Positions 1-8,630 of a stretch of 64,000 bases of DNA are shown here, piece by piece (position 1 is the stretch's first letter; each line of letters begins with the position of its first letter). Made by a program: the position numbers and the translations under genes. This DNA is from JAIPAN01 sp040403555 (lineage in GTDB: Bacteria > Bacteroidota > Bacteroidia > Sphingobacteriales > Sphingobacteriaceae). The stretch is taken from contig JBBAKN010000004.1 in NCBI GenBank assembly GCA_040403555.1, forward strand, positions 256,572 to 320,571. The letters run 5' to 3'. A model generated the notes under the pieces. The model saw nothing but the letters and a program-made list of their open reading frames with translations. It was not told the DNA's origin and did no database searches.

Positions 1-31
1 ATAAGATATTTTCGTAATTCATAAGTTGAAA

Positions 32-439
32 TTAAAACGAGCGATTTTCAGCCACCCAATTTGTAATATAAAGTGCAATTTCTTGCGTGTTTGTGCCTGG
101 AGCAAACAATTTACCTACGCCCATATCCTGTAGTTTTTCCGTATCGGCACTTGGTATAATTCCTCCACCGGTGAGTAGTACATCTGTTAGCCCTTTGGCC
201 TCCATTAATGCTATAATTTTTGGAAAAACGGTGAGGTGTGCTCCAGATAAAATGGAAACGCCAATGGCGTCAACGTCTTCCTGTAAAGCGGTATTTACCA
301 CCATTTCAGGTGTTTGGCGCAAACCGGTATAAATTACTTCCATGCCTGCATCACGTAACGATGTGGCAATAATGCGGGCTCCTCTGTCGTGGCCATCTAA
401 GCCTACTTTGGCAACTAATACACGTATTGGTCTTTTCAA
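32..439 (-). CDS. Cobalamin-binding small subunit of a methylmalonyl-CoA mutase-type enzyme
   Basis: A stand-alone B12-binding domain of about 135 residues, matching the C-terminal domain of methylmalonyl-CoA mutase. The DGHDRG motif at residues 15-20 carries His17, which by family knowledge is the lower axial ligand of cobalt. SILSG and a GGG turn further on are the usual nucleotide-loop contacts. The protein ends right after the Rossmann-like domain and has no catalytic barrel, so it must work with a separate large subunit; the matching one lies at 35979-37526. The frame opens upstream to an ATG at 502, but those 21 extra residues are hydrophobic and unlike the family, so I prefer the TTG at 439, directly before the conserved KRPIRVLVAKVG start. 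Partnership with the distant subunit is inferred. Confidence 0.85.
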   Translation of the reverse strand: MKRPIRVLVAKVGLDGHDRGARIIATSLRDAGMEVIYTGLRQTPEMVVNTALQEDVDAIGVSILSGAHLTVFPKIIALMEAKGLTDVLLTGGGIIPSADTEKLQDMGVGKLFAPGTNTQEIALYITNWVAENRSF

Positions 440-525
440 GGTTTTTTGTTTTAAAGTGTAAAAATAGCAAGAAAATATCAATGCACTAGCAACTAGATAC
501 ATGGTGCAATGCGGGGTAATTTTAT

Positions 526-533
526 TATTTTTG
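526..533 (+). promoter_or_regulatory. Possible -7 box of the glnS promoter
   Basis: TATTTTTG fits the Bacteroidota -7 consensus TAnnTTTG and lies 33 bases before the glnS start codon. No clear -33 TTG is found at the right distance, so this is a weak call. Confidence 0.35.
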
Positions 534-566
534 TTCCCCTATCTAAATTAAAACAAAAGATAAATT

Positions 567-2228
567 ATGAGTGAAGAGCGGTCTTTACATTTCTTGGAAG
601 AAATTATTGAAGCAGATTTAAAAAACGGCACACACGGCGGTCGGGTACTTACTCGTTTCCCACCAGAACCGAATGGCTATTTACACATTGGTCACGCCAA
701 GTCTATTTGTTTAAATTTTGGCTTGGCTCAGCAATATGGTGGCAAAACCAATTTGCGTTTCGATGATACCAATCCCGCTACAGAAGAAACTGAATATGTA
801 GAGAGCATTAAAAAAGATGTAAAGTGGTTAGGTTTTGATTGGGCTCAAGAATTATATACTTCCGATTATTTTGAGCAGCTGTATGCATTTGCCGTAACGC
901 TTATTAACAAAGACTTGGCTTATGTAGATGATAGCACAGCTGAAGAAATTGCAGCCGGTAAGGGAACTCCCACTGTTCCCGGCAGCCCTTCGGTATATCG
1001 CAGCCGTAGTATCGAAGAAAATCTTCAATTATTTGAAGAAATGAAAGCCGGAAAATATCCCGATGGTGCTAAAGTATTACGTGCTAAAATAGATTTGTCT
1101 TCACCCAATATGCACCTTCGCGATCCATTGATGTACCGTATTAAACATGCTACCCATCACCGTACTGGAGATGCCTGGTGCATTTACCCGATGTATGATT
1201 TTGCCCACGGGCAAAGCGATGCTATCGAAGAAATTACCCATTCTATTTGTACTTTGGAGTTTATTCCGCACCGTGCCTTATACGATTGGTTTATTGAAAA
1301 ATTAGAAATTTTTCCTGCCAAGCAATATGAATTCGCCCGATTGAATATCGATTATGCCGTAATGAGCAAACGCAAGTTGCTGCAGTTGGTAAACGAGAAG
1401 TTCGTAAACGGTTGGGATGACCCTCGGATGCTTACCATTAGTGGTTTACGCCGTCGTGGATACACCCCTGTTAGTATCCGTAATTTTTGCGATAAAATTG
1501 GCGTGGCCAAGCGTGAAAATCTAATAGAAATGAGTTTGTTGGAGTTTTGCATTCGCGAAGATTTAAACAAAACGGCGTGGCGACGGATGGCGGTGCTCGA
1601 TCCCATTAAATTGGTAATTACCAATTATCCTGAAGGCCAAGCAGAACTCCTTTACGGAGAAAATAACCCTGAAGTAGAAGGTGGAGATGGAGAAAGAAGC
1701 ATTCCGTTTAGTAAAGAATTGTGGATTGAGCGGGAAGACTTTAAAGAGGAAGCCGAGAAGAAATATTTCCGTTTGGCACCAGGCTTGAGCGTACGCTTAA
1801 AAAGTGCCTACATTGTAACCTGCACCGGCTTTAAAACGGATGATTCGGGCAAGGTGACCGAAGTGCATTGCGAATACATTCCCGAATCTAAATCGGGTAA
1901 CGATACCAGTGGCTTGCATGTAAAAGGTACCATTCATTGGGTAAGCGTAGCGCATGCTAAAACTGCCGAGGTGCGCTTATACGATCGCTTGTTTCAAGCA
2001 GAAGATCCATCGAACGAAGATGACGATTTTAAGGAATATATAAACCCAACTAGTTTGCAGATGCTTCCTAAAGCCTATATAGAATCCGACTTGGCTACAG
2101 CCGAATTAGGACGAGGATATCAATTTATTCGTAAAGGCTACTTTACCTTAGATATAGACACTACTGCTGAAAATTTAGTGTTTAACAGAACGGTTACCCT
2201 AAAAGATAATTGGACTAAGAAAGTCTGA
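567..2228 (+). CDS. glnS: Glutaminyl-tRNA synthetase
   Basis: Class I aminoacyl-tRNA synthetase that charges tRNA-Gln with glutamine in the cytoplasm. The HIGH signature is at residues 40-43 within a typical PPEPNGYLHIGHAKS block, and the KMSKS-equivalent loop reads MSKRKL at residues 266-271. DDTNP, YDFAH and the GWDDPRM block are typical of GlnRS. At 553 residues it is full length, with the C-terminal beta-barrel anticodon-binding domain present. The ATG at 567 gives the expected N-terminus. The thioesterase gene follows after only 7 bases, so the two are probably cotranscribed. Nothing is odd about the protein. Confidence 0.97.
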   Translation: MSEERSLHFLEEIIEADLKNGTHGGRVLTRFPPEPNGYLHIGHAKSICLNFGLAQQYGGKTNLRFDDTNPATEETEYVESIKKDVKWLGFDWAQELYTSDYFEQLYAFAVTLINKDLAYVDDSTAEEIAAGKGTPTVPGSPSVYRSRSIEENLQLFEEMKAGKYPDGAKVLRAKIDLSSPNMHLRDPLMYRIKHATHHRTGDAWCIYPMYDFAHGQSDAIEEITHSICTLEFIPHRALYDWFIEKLEIFPAKQYEFARLNIDYAVMSKRKLLQLVNEKFVNGWDDPRMLTISGLRRRGYTPVSIRNFCDKIGVAKRENLIEMSLLEFCIREDLNKTAWRRMAVLDPIKLVITNYPEGQAELLYGENNPEVEGGDGERSIPFSKELWIEREDFKEEAEKKYFRLAPGLSVRLKSAYIVTCTGFKTDDSGKVTEVHCEYIPESKSGNDTSGLHVKGTIHWVSVAHAKTAEVRLYDRLFQAEDPSNEDDDFKEYINPTSLQMLPKAYIESDLATAELGRGYQFIRKGYFTLDIDTTAENLVFNRTVTLKDNWTKKV

Positions 2229-2235
2229 GCTAGTT

Positions 2236-2673
2236 ATGGAAAACAACCGCTTGGCTTGGTTGCAGGCACACATTGGTAAATCTACCAAGAATAGCCCTTC
2301 GCCTTTTGCACATTGGTTAGATGGTGTTTTGGAACAAGCTGATCTTGGTGTAGTAGCTGTTCGTTTTGCCGTTCGTCCTGATATGACCAATCCTTTTGGG
2401 ATGTTGCATGGTGGTGTAATTTCCGGAATGTTGGACGATGTAATAGGTACAGCGGTTGCCAGTCTAAATAAAGAACAAGCTTTTGTATCGCTCAACCTGG
2501 TAGTTGATTTTATTAATGCCGCCAAGGTAAGCGATGAAGTAGTAGCCAAGGCCACCGTCATTCGGAATGGAAGAACGGTAGTGTATGTGCAAGCAGAACT
2601 CATCCACCACTCTGATAAAATTTTAGCCAAAGCCACTAGTAATTTAGTAGCCGTACCTAGTAAAATTGGATAG
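2236..2673 (+). CDS. PaaI/YdiI-type hotdog-fold thioesterase
   Basis: A 145-residue single hotdog domain of the PaaI/4HBT family, which hydrolyses acyl-CoA thioesters. The family core is visible: N-P-F-G-M-L-H-G-G, a long hydrophobic helix (SGMLDDVIGTAVAS), then a beta-strand region with LNLVVDFINAA and a KATVIRNGRT strand. The Asn/His/Gly cluster in the first block is the likely active site. The substrate cannot be told from sequence; aromatic or medium-chain acyl-CoA esters are typical. It sits 7 bases after glnS in the same direction, probably only as a transcriptional passenger. Confidence 0.85.
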   Translation: MENNRLAWLQAHIGKSTKNSPSPFAHWLDGVLEQADLGVVAVRFAVRPDMTNPFGMLHGGVISGMLDDVIGTAVASLNKEQAFVSLNLVVDFINAAKVSDEVVAKATVIRNGRTVVYVQAELIHHSDKILAKATSNLVAVPSKIG

Positions 2674-2842
2674 TTTTACTCATCAAATTTAGTTAATCAA
2701 GGTGCCGGTAGTTTTCTGCAAATTTTCCAAAATTGCGCTTTAGACCTGATTTTTTATACATACCTTTATATATCAATATCTACGAATAGAAATGCTATTT
2801 GTAGACATCAAAATATTGCATCAACTATTTTGGTGATTTTAA

Positions 2843-2975
2843 ACTGCGACTTTTTTTAATAAACGAACAAAAAATGGATTTTAATGCATCACAATTGCGT
2901 GGGTGTAGTCTGTTGTTCGTGGGTAGTCGCAGTACCTATTTCACTCGGGCTACTTGCCCACGCATTTTTTGTTTT
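2843..2975 (+). ncRNA. Candidate structured RNA / complex terminator in a convergent intergenic region
   Basis: This is the main content of the 309-base gap between the thioesterase (+) and the SET gene (-). Three complementarities nest here. An 8-bp perfect helix pairs TGCGTGGG (2896-2903) with CCCACGCA (2957-2964); it extends inward through GTAG/CTAC (2905-2908 with 2950-2953). An inner GGTA/TACC hairpin (2922-2925 with 2933-2936) has loop GTCGCAG. That loop region, AGTCGCAGT (2925-2933), is perfectly complementary to ACTGCGACT at 2843-2851. An outer helix pairs CAAAAAATG (2868-2876) with CATTTTTTG (2963-2971). A T-run follows the main helix on the + strand. It could be a small RNA, or simply the terminator of the glnS transcript. 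No convincing promoter of its own was found. Confidence 0.35.
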
Positions 2976-2982
2976 CAGGCGC

Positions 2983-3462
2983 TTATTTCCATTGCTTTTC
3001 TATGGATTTTTTCCAAAAGCTTGGGTGTATAAAGTAGCTATATTTTACCTTTAATAGGATAGGCAAAGATTCGAAATTTTTAATCAATTTTCGGCAATTT
3101 TCATTTTTACATGCACAAGTCATTTCCCAATAGGGGTCTAATTCTGTTGATGAGTAATCTAACAGCAATTCTGTATTTGCTGCCAATGGCGTTGCGGCAA
3201 CTAGCTCTAAATATTGATTAATAAATACGTTGGGTTTGCAGGAATGGTTTACAAATAGCACGGGGCTTCCCTTAGGCGGAATAATCCATTCGTTGGGTCC
3301 AATGCCAATCCATTTGGATCCTTCTTTTGCAAATTTTGGGGTATAATCATGAAAAACATGATCGCCTTTTAGGCTAAAAATACACTCTTCATAGGCTAAT
3401 GGTCGCTTACAAAATACACCCATACCCGATATGGCAGAGGGTGCAGTATATAAAATGTTCAT
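2983..3462 (-). CDS. SET domain-containing protein
   Basis: About 159 residues carrying a complete SET fold, the S-adenosylmethionine-dependent lysine methyltransferase domain. Visible motifs are SGMGVFCKRPL near the N-terminus, NHSCKPN (the pseudoknot-forming NHSCxPN motif), ELLLDYS (the ELxxDY motif) and a Cys-rich post-SET tail with CACKNENC. Bacterial SET proteins of this size exist, but their targets are mostly unknown. A GTG at 3498 would add 12 residues; I chose the ATG at 3462 because it opens directly on the conserved domain. It lies 66 bases downstream of pepT on the same strand, with no obvious functional link. Confidence 0.8.
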   Translation of the reverse strand: MNILYTAPSAISGMGVFCKRPLAYEECIFSLKGDHVFHDYTPKFAKEGSKWIGIGPNEWIIPPKGSPVLFVNHSCKPNVFINQYLELVAATPLAANTELLLDYSSTELDPYWEMTCACKNENCRKLIKNFESLPILLKVKYSYFIHPSFWKKSIEKQWK

Positions 3463-3528
3463 GGGCAGTTTGATTACATGCTTGATGTAAAACGACACAC
3501 ATTGGGAAAATATTTTATAGGCTAAAAA

Positions 3529-4782
3529 TTAAGTTTTTTCTTCCCACAATACAGCTAAATGCACCAAAGTTTTTACTGCTTTATTCATGTCTTGTACAGA
3601 TATCCATTCCAATTTGCTATGAAAAGCATGTTCGCCGGCAAAAATATTGGGGCAGGGTAAACCCATAAACGATAGCCGAGAACCATCGGTGCCCCCACGT
3701 ATACTTTGTAATTTCGGAGTAATTCCTGCTCTGCGGATGGCTTCTAAGCCAAGTTCGGTTAATTTCGGGTACTGGTCCAATACCTGCTTCATGTTGCGGT
3801 ATTGTTCTGTTGTTTTTAAGCTATAACTGGCATTTGGGTGTGCTTTTAAGATTTCTTCAGCTAATTTACGGAGATAATTGGCATGGGCTATCAAGCCTTC
3901 ATCGGTAAAATCACGTAAAATAAACTCGATACTGGCTTCTTCTACACTTCCTTTTATTGCTACCGGATGAATGAAGCCTTGTTTGCCTTCGGTACTTTCG
4001 GGGCTACATTCATTTTTGGGTAATGCAGCAATTAGTTCAGCAGTAATTTTAAGGGCACTTTCCATTTTTCCTTTGGCAAAGCCGGGGTGTGAACTAACGC
4101 CCGAAATATGCAATACGGCACCATCGGCTGAGAACGTTTCGTTTTCTAAAGATCCCAAAGTTTCCCCATCTACGGTGTAGGCCACTTCGGCACCTAATTT
4201 TTGAAGATCTGCTTTATTTACTCCTCTGCCAATTTCTTCATCGGGGGTAAATAGCAGCTTTATGGTTCCGTGTTTAATCGTCGGGTTATTTAATAGAAAA
4301 TGGACACAATCTATAATTTCTGCTAGCCCTGCTTTATTATCGGCACCTAAAAGGGTATTGCCGCTAGCGGTAATAATATCGTTGCCAAACTGCTGGCTTA
4401 AATCTGGGTGTTCCGCTAAACGTAGCACTTGTTTGGGGTCATCGGGTAGCACTAAATCTTGCCCTTGGTAATTTTTATGGATAATGGGTTTAACGCCAGC
4501 CCCGCTACAATCCGGAGAGGTATCCATATGCGAACAATAGCAAAGCACCGGCACTTGTTTGGTTGTATTGCTCGGGAGCGTAGCATATACATAGCCATGC
4601 TCATCTAAATGAGCGTCAATAATGCCCATGGCTAGTAATTCTTCAACCAATACCTTCCCTAAATCTTTTTGTTTTTCTGTTGATGGGCAGGTGGGTGAGT
4701 AGGGGTCCGATTGCGTATCGATGGTTACGTAGCGTAAAAATCGAGTATGTGCTGTAAAAGAATAGGAGCTAAGTGCTTGCAT
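3529..4782 (-). CDS. pepT: Peptidase T (tripeptide aminopeptidase)
   Basis: A dizinc M20B-family aminopeptidase of 417 residues that releases N-terminal residues from tripeptides in the cytoplasm. Motifs in order: CSHMDTSPD (metal-binding His and the Asp that orients it), LLGADNKAG (bridging Asp), TPDEEIGRG (catalytic and metal-binding Glu pair), DGE, then RGGTDGSRLSF and AGEHAFHSKLE with the last metal-binding His. Length matches the family. The start gives the typical opening that leads into RFLRYVTIDTQSDP. It is divergent from the M1 peptidase gene. Confidence 0.96.
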   Translation of the reverse strand: MQALSSYSFTAHTRFLRYVTIDTQSDPYSPTCPSTEKQKDLGKVLVEELLAMGIIDAHLDEHGYVYATLPSNTTKQVPVLCYCSHMDTSPDCSGAGVKPIIHKNYQGQDLVLPDDPKQVLRLAEHPDLSQQFGNDIITASGNTLLGADNKAGLAEIIDCVHFLLNNPTIKHGTIKLLFTPDEEIGRGVNKADLQKLGAEVAYTVDGETLGSLENETFSADGAVLHISGVSSHPGFAKGKMESALKITAELIAALPKNECSPESTEGKQGFIHPVAIKGSVEEASIEFILRDFTDEGLIAHANYLRKLAEEILKAHPNASYSLKTTEQYRNMKQVLDQYPKLTELGLEAIRRAGITPKLQSIRGGTDGSRLSFMGLPCPNIFAGEHAFHSKLEWISVQDMNKAVKTLVHLAVLWEEKT

Positions 4783-4843
4783 GAAATACGTATAAATCGT
4801 TTTTAAATATACCCGCTTTCAACTTATTTTTAGTTGATTTCTT

Positions 4844-4875
4844 AATAAAGAATCTTATTTTTAAGATTCTTTATT
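4844..4875 (+). promoter_or_regulatory. Perfect AT-rich hairpin just upstream of the M1 peptidase gene
   Basis: A 14-bp perfect inverted repeat (arms 4844-4857 and 4862-4875) with a four-T loop. It lies between divergent pepT and the M1 peptidase and ends 11 bases before the M1 start codon. Placed there it could be an operator, or a 5'-leader hairpin shielding the start region. No T-run follows on the + strand, which argues against a terminator. Confidence 0.45.
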
Positions 4876-4886
4876 GGCTAAAGCTT

Positions 4887-6851
4887 ATGCGCTATCTTAG
4901 ATTAATTTGTTATCTATTTATTATTTCATTTCCTTCTTGCGCCTTTGCTCAAAACATCGAGGAGCTTAAAACCATTTCCCAACAAGAAGCTGCTGTTCAT
5001 CAGCGGTTACAGCTGCAAAGTAGCCAAATGGCTCAATTTACAACAGCAAGTGATGCTTTTGATGTAAAGTATTATCGGTGTGAATGGGATATAGACCCAG
5101 CTGTACGTTATATTTCGGGCAAAGTTACCGTGTATTATGTAGTTAAAACAGCCATAAATACCATCAACTTAGATTTGATGAGTACCATGTCAGTAACAGA
5201 GGTTAGGCAACGAACCAATGTGTTAACTAAACAACATCTCAATAATGTGCTTAGCATTAGTTTGCCTGCTAGTGCCCCTGTTGGCATACTCGATTCGCTA
5301 AGTATAAGCTATCAAGGAAGCCCAGGGCCCGATACGGGTTTTGGTGCTTTTAAAAATAATACTCATAATGGTGTTGCTGGCATGTGGACCTTAAGTGAAC
5401 CCTACGGCAGTCGTGAGTGGTGGCCTTGTAAAAATGGCTTAGAGGATAAAGCTGACTCGGTTGATATTTTTGTTACCCACCCTTCTATTTATAAAGCATC
5501 ATCTAACGGATTTTTAAAAAGTGAAACGGTATTGCCAGGCGGTAAAACACGTACGTATTGGAAACATCGCTACCCCATTGCATCGTATTTGGTATGCTTG
5601 GCAGTAACTAATTACAGTGTTTTTTCTGTGAATGTGCAATTGGGTAACAAGTACTTACCCATCCAAACTTTTGCTTACCCAGAGAGTTTAACTGCTTTTC
5701 AACAAGGGACTTTAAATACCCTTTTTGCTATGGCATTGTATCATCAAAAATTTGGCGATTATCCTTTTATTAACGAAAAGTATGGGCACACCCAATTTGG
5801 TTGGGGTGGAGGAATGGAGCACCAAACCAATTCGTTTATGATAAGCCTATCTGAAGGGTTGGTAGCCCACGAATTGGCTCATCAATGGTTTGGCGATAAA
5901 ATTACGTGTGGCAGCTGGGAAGATATTTGGTTAAATGAAGGCTTTGCCACACATTTAGCAAGTTTTTATAACGAGAATAAATACGGCCAAATTAATTGGG
6001 ATAGCATGATTATGAATCGTAAATCGGCGGTCGACTATATCACATCACTGCCAGATGGTTCAGTAAAGGTAAGCGATACCACCGATGTAGGCCGTATATT
6101 CAGTAACCGATTAACGTATCAAAAAGGATCATATTTATTGTATATGTTGCGCTGGAAATTAAGTGATGAAGTGTTTTTTAAGGCCATCCAGCAATATCAA
6201 AAAGATCCGAAATTAGTATATGGTTATGCAAGAACGGCTGATTTAAAGCGAAACTTAGAGCAGGTTAGCGGTGTAGATTTAACCAAATTTTTTAAAGATT
6301 GGTATGAGGGACAGGGTTATCCTAGTTATCAAGTGCAATGGACTCCAGTAGGGATTGACCACGTACGTATTAAACTAAATCAAACTACTTCGCATCCCTC
6401 AGTTGATTTTTTTGAATTACCCCTAGCATTAAAATTTTCTAATGCAAGCCAAAGCAAAATCCTCGTGCTCGATAATAAAATAAATGGCGAAGTATTTATT
6501 AAACACTTAGGTTTTATCCCCACTAGCGTAGTGGTAGACCCAGAATATTGGCTCATAACCAAAAACAATACCACGCAAAAAGTGAGTGATAATCTCAACC
6601 CAGAGAACTTTGTAAAAGTTTTCCCGAATCCTATTGGCGATCAATTTTCGGTGTATTTGCGTAATTTTTCGTCGTCAGAAACCATATTATCCATCTACAC
6701 TATGCAGGGCAAACTAATTCAAAAAGAGCGCCCAGTTTTAGTAGAAAGGGCGGGTGTAGCAATTATTAATTCGCAGCAATGGCCACAAGGAACCTATATA
6801 TTAAAAGTCAGTTCAGGTGGGGTAAAGCAAAGTTTTAAATTGGTAAAATAA
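4887..6851 (+). CDS. Secreted M1-family metallo-aminopeptidase with T9SS sorting domain
   Basis: A 654-residue zinc aminopeptidase. An N-terminal signal peptide (hydrophobic run ending in CAFAQ) precedes the beta-sheet domain. The exopeptidase motif appears as WGGGMEHQTN, close to the usual GxMEN. The zinc site is HELAH at 328-332 with the third ligand Glu351 in NEGFA, exactly HExxH-x18-E. After the catalytic domain, roughly the last 80 residues start with VFPNPIGDQF and end in a short basic beta-strand. This is the type A C-terminal domain that directs export through the type IX system to the cell surface. The M14 peptidase gene follows after 46 bases. Confidence 0.92.
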   Translation: MRYLRLICYLFIISFPSCAFAQNIEELKTISQQEAAVHQRLQLQSSQMAQFTTASDAFDVKYYRCEWDIDPAVRYISGKVTVYYVVKTAINTINLDLMSTMSVTEVRQRTNVLTKQHLNNVLSISLPASAPVGILDSLSISYQGSPGPDTGFGAFKNNTHNGVAGMWTLSEPYGSREWWPCKNGLEDKADSVDIFVTHPSIYKASSNGFLKSETVLPGGKTRTYWKHRYPIASYLVCLAVTNYSVFSVNVQLGNKYLPIQTFAYPESLTAFQQGTLNTLFAMALYHQKFGDYPFINEKYGHTQFGWGGGMEHQTNSFMISLSEGLVAHELAHQWFGDKITCGSWEDIWLNEGFATHLASFYNENKYGQINWDSMIMNRKSAVDYITSLPDGSVKVSDTTDVGRIFSNRLTYQKGSYLLYMLRWKLSDEVFFKAIQQYQKDPKLVYGYARTADLKRNLEQVSGVDLTKFFKDWYEGQGYPSYQVQWTPVGIDHVRIKLNQTTSHPSVDFFELPLALKFSNASQSKILVLDNKINGEVFIKHLGFIPTSVVVDPEYWLITKNNTTQKVSDNLNPENFVKVFPNPIGDQFSVYLRNFSSSETILSIYTMQGKLIQKERPVLVERAGVAIINSQQWPQGTYILKVSSGGVKQSFKLVK

Positions 6852-6897
6852 GCAAAACCTCGAATGGTGCTTTGCAAATTAAATCAGTAAAAAAATT

Positions 6898-8625
6898 ATG
6901 AAAAAACTAGTTATCGGTAGTGTAATCCTGTTAATTACCCATATATCTGGGTTTGCTCAGATAACGCCTTTTGAACAAAGTAGTACTAAAAACGTAAGCG
7001 CCACGCATGCCCAAGCCATTGCCTTTTACCAAGTATTAGATGCGCAATTTGAAGAACTTAAACTACTTACCTGCGGTTTAACTGATAGCGGGAAGCCACT
7101 TCATTTAGCAGTGCTTTCAAAAAATAAAATTTTCGATCCAGTGGCTTTGCGAAAGCAAAACAAACGCATTTTGTTAATTAACAACGGTATTCATCCCGGT
7201 GAACCCGAAGGTATTGATGCCACGATGATGCTGGTGAGAGATTTATTGAAAAACCATTCGCTGCCCGCCGATGTGGTGATTTGTGTAATTCCTCTTTACA
7301 ATATTGATGGAAGTTTAAATCGTTCATCTACCTCCCGAGCAAACCAAAATGGTCCGGAGTCTTATGGCTTTCGAGGAAATGCTCAAAACTTAGATTTAAA
7401 CAGAGATTTTATTAAAACCGATTCTAAAAATTCGAAATCATTTCAAGAAATTTTTAACACCTGGCAGCCCGATATATTTTTTGATAATCATACCAGCAAT
7501 GGTGCCGATTACCAATATGTAATGACGCTTATTGATACTCAGCAGGATAAATTAAGCCCCATCTTGGCCCGTTTTATGACGCAAAAACTTACACCCGAAC
7601 TGTTTAAGCGCATGAAGGCTAGCGGATTTGAAATGACTCCTTATGTAGATCATGTGGGCGAAACACCCGACCTAGGCATACAATCATTTTTAGAGCCTCC
7701 CAGATTTAGTACTGGCTATGCAGCATTGCATCAAACCATGGGCTACATGCCCGAAACTCATATGCTCAAACCTTTTGCCCAACGGGTGCAGGCTAGCTAT
7801 CAATTAATGAAACATCTGGTGGAGTTTACGCAAGAACATGCCACCGAAATTGGCAAAGTGAGGGCACACGCTTTGGCGCAAGCAGCTCAACAAAAGCAAT
7901 TTGCATTAAACTGGAAACTTGATGAAAAACGGGTAGACAGCTTACGTTTTAAAGGTTTTGAAGCTAGCTATAAACCCAGCGAAATTAGCGGTCAAAATAG
8001 ATTGTATTACGACAGAACAAAACCTTACGAGAAAACCATTCCTTGGTTTAACCATTACGAAGCAACCTTAAGCGTGCAAGCACCCCACGCCTATATTATT
8101 CCGCAGGCTTGGCAAAAGGTAATTAGTTTGTTGCAGTTAAATGGGGTAAAACTAGAGCGCCTAAAGAAGGATAGTGTATATAGCCTAGAAATGTACACCA
8201 TTGTAGATTATAAAACAGGGGCTAAGCCTTACGAAGGACATTACGTACACAGCCAAGTAACAGTGAAAGCACAAGAACAGGCGGTGCAATTTTATGCCGG
8301 CGATTATGTGGTTTGGGTGAATCAACCACCAAACAGATATATTGTAGAAACCCTAGAACCTCAAGGTGTAGATTCATTTTTTGCATGGAACTTTTTTGAT
8401 AGTATTTTAGGGCAAAAGGAATATTTTTCGGCTTACGTGTTTGAAGATACTGGCGCAGAAATTCTGAAAAAAAATCCTGAATTACGGAAACAATTAGAAG
8501 AAGCAAAAGCACAAAACGAAGCCCTGGCCAAAAGTGGCTCGGCACAGTTAGATTGGGTATACCGTCATTCAGATTATTTAGAAAAAACGGTTAATCGCTA
8601 TCCGGTAGGAAGAATTTTAAATTAA
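6898..8625 (+). CDS. Secreted M14-family zinc carboxypeptidase
   Basis: A 575-residue peptidase with a signal peptide (hydrophobic stretch ending GFAQ). The first zinc motif reads HPGEPEG (HxxE), the substrate-binding Arg appears in NLDLNRDF, and the third zinc ligand is in FFDNHTSNG. The probable catalytic Glu lies in GYMPETHML. About 200 residues follow the peptidase domain without a recognisable sorting signal, so it is probably periplasmic or outer-membrane associated. It sits between the M1 peptidase and a rhomboid protease in the same direction; the rhomboid starts 5 bases after its stop. Cleavage preference cannot be read from sequence. Confidence 0.88.
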   Translation: MKKLVIGSVILLITHISGFAQITPFEQSSTKNVSATHAQAIAFYQVLDAQFEELKLLTCGLTDSGKPLHLAVLSKNKIFDPVALRKQNKRILLINNGIHPGEPEGIDATMMLVRDLLKNHSLPADVVICVIPLYNIDGSLNRSSTSRANQNGPESYGFRGNAQNLDLNRDFIKTDSKNSKSFQEIFNTWQPDIFFDNHTSNGADYQYVMTLIDTQQDKLSPILARFMTQKLTPELFKRMKASGFEMTPYVDHVGETPDLGIQSFLEPPRFSTGYAALHQTMGYMPETHMLKPFAQRVQASYQLMKHLVEFTQEHATEIGKVRAHALAQAAQQKQFALNWKLDEKRVDSLRFKGFEASYKPSEISGQNRLYYDRTKPYEKTIPWFNHYEATLSVQAPHAYIIPQAWQKVISLLQLNGVKLERLKKDSVYSLEMYTIVDYKTGAKPYEGHYVHSQVTVKAQEQAVQFYAGDYVVWVNQPPNRYIVETLEPQGVDSFFAWNFFDSILGQKEYFSAYVFEDTGAEILKKNPELRKQLEEAKAQNEALAKSGSAQLDWVYRHSDYLEKTVNRYPVGRILN

Positions 8626-8630
8626 GTATC

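Noticed and set aside
440..502. N-terminal membrane segment on the B12-binding protein
   Set aside because: The 21 residues upstream of the TTG are hydrophobic but do not fit a cytoplasmic cobalamin subunit; more likely untranslated upstream sequence.
2199..2636. 145-codon frame opposite the thioesterase gene
   Set aside because: It covers the hotdog gene on the other strand and has no domain; the + strand frame has clear family motifs.
2865..2975. 6S RNA of the Bacteroidota type
   Set aside because: Size is similar, but the unpaired bases lie on one side only instead of forming a two-sided central bubble.
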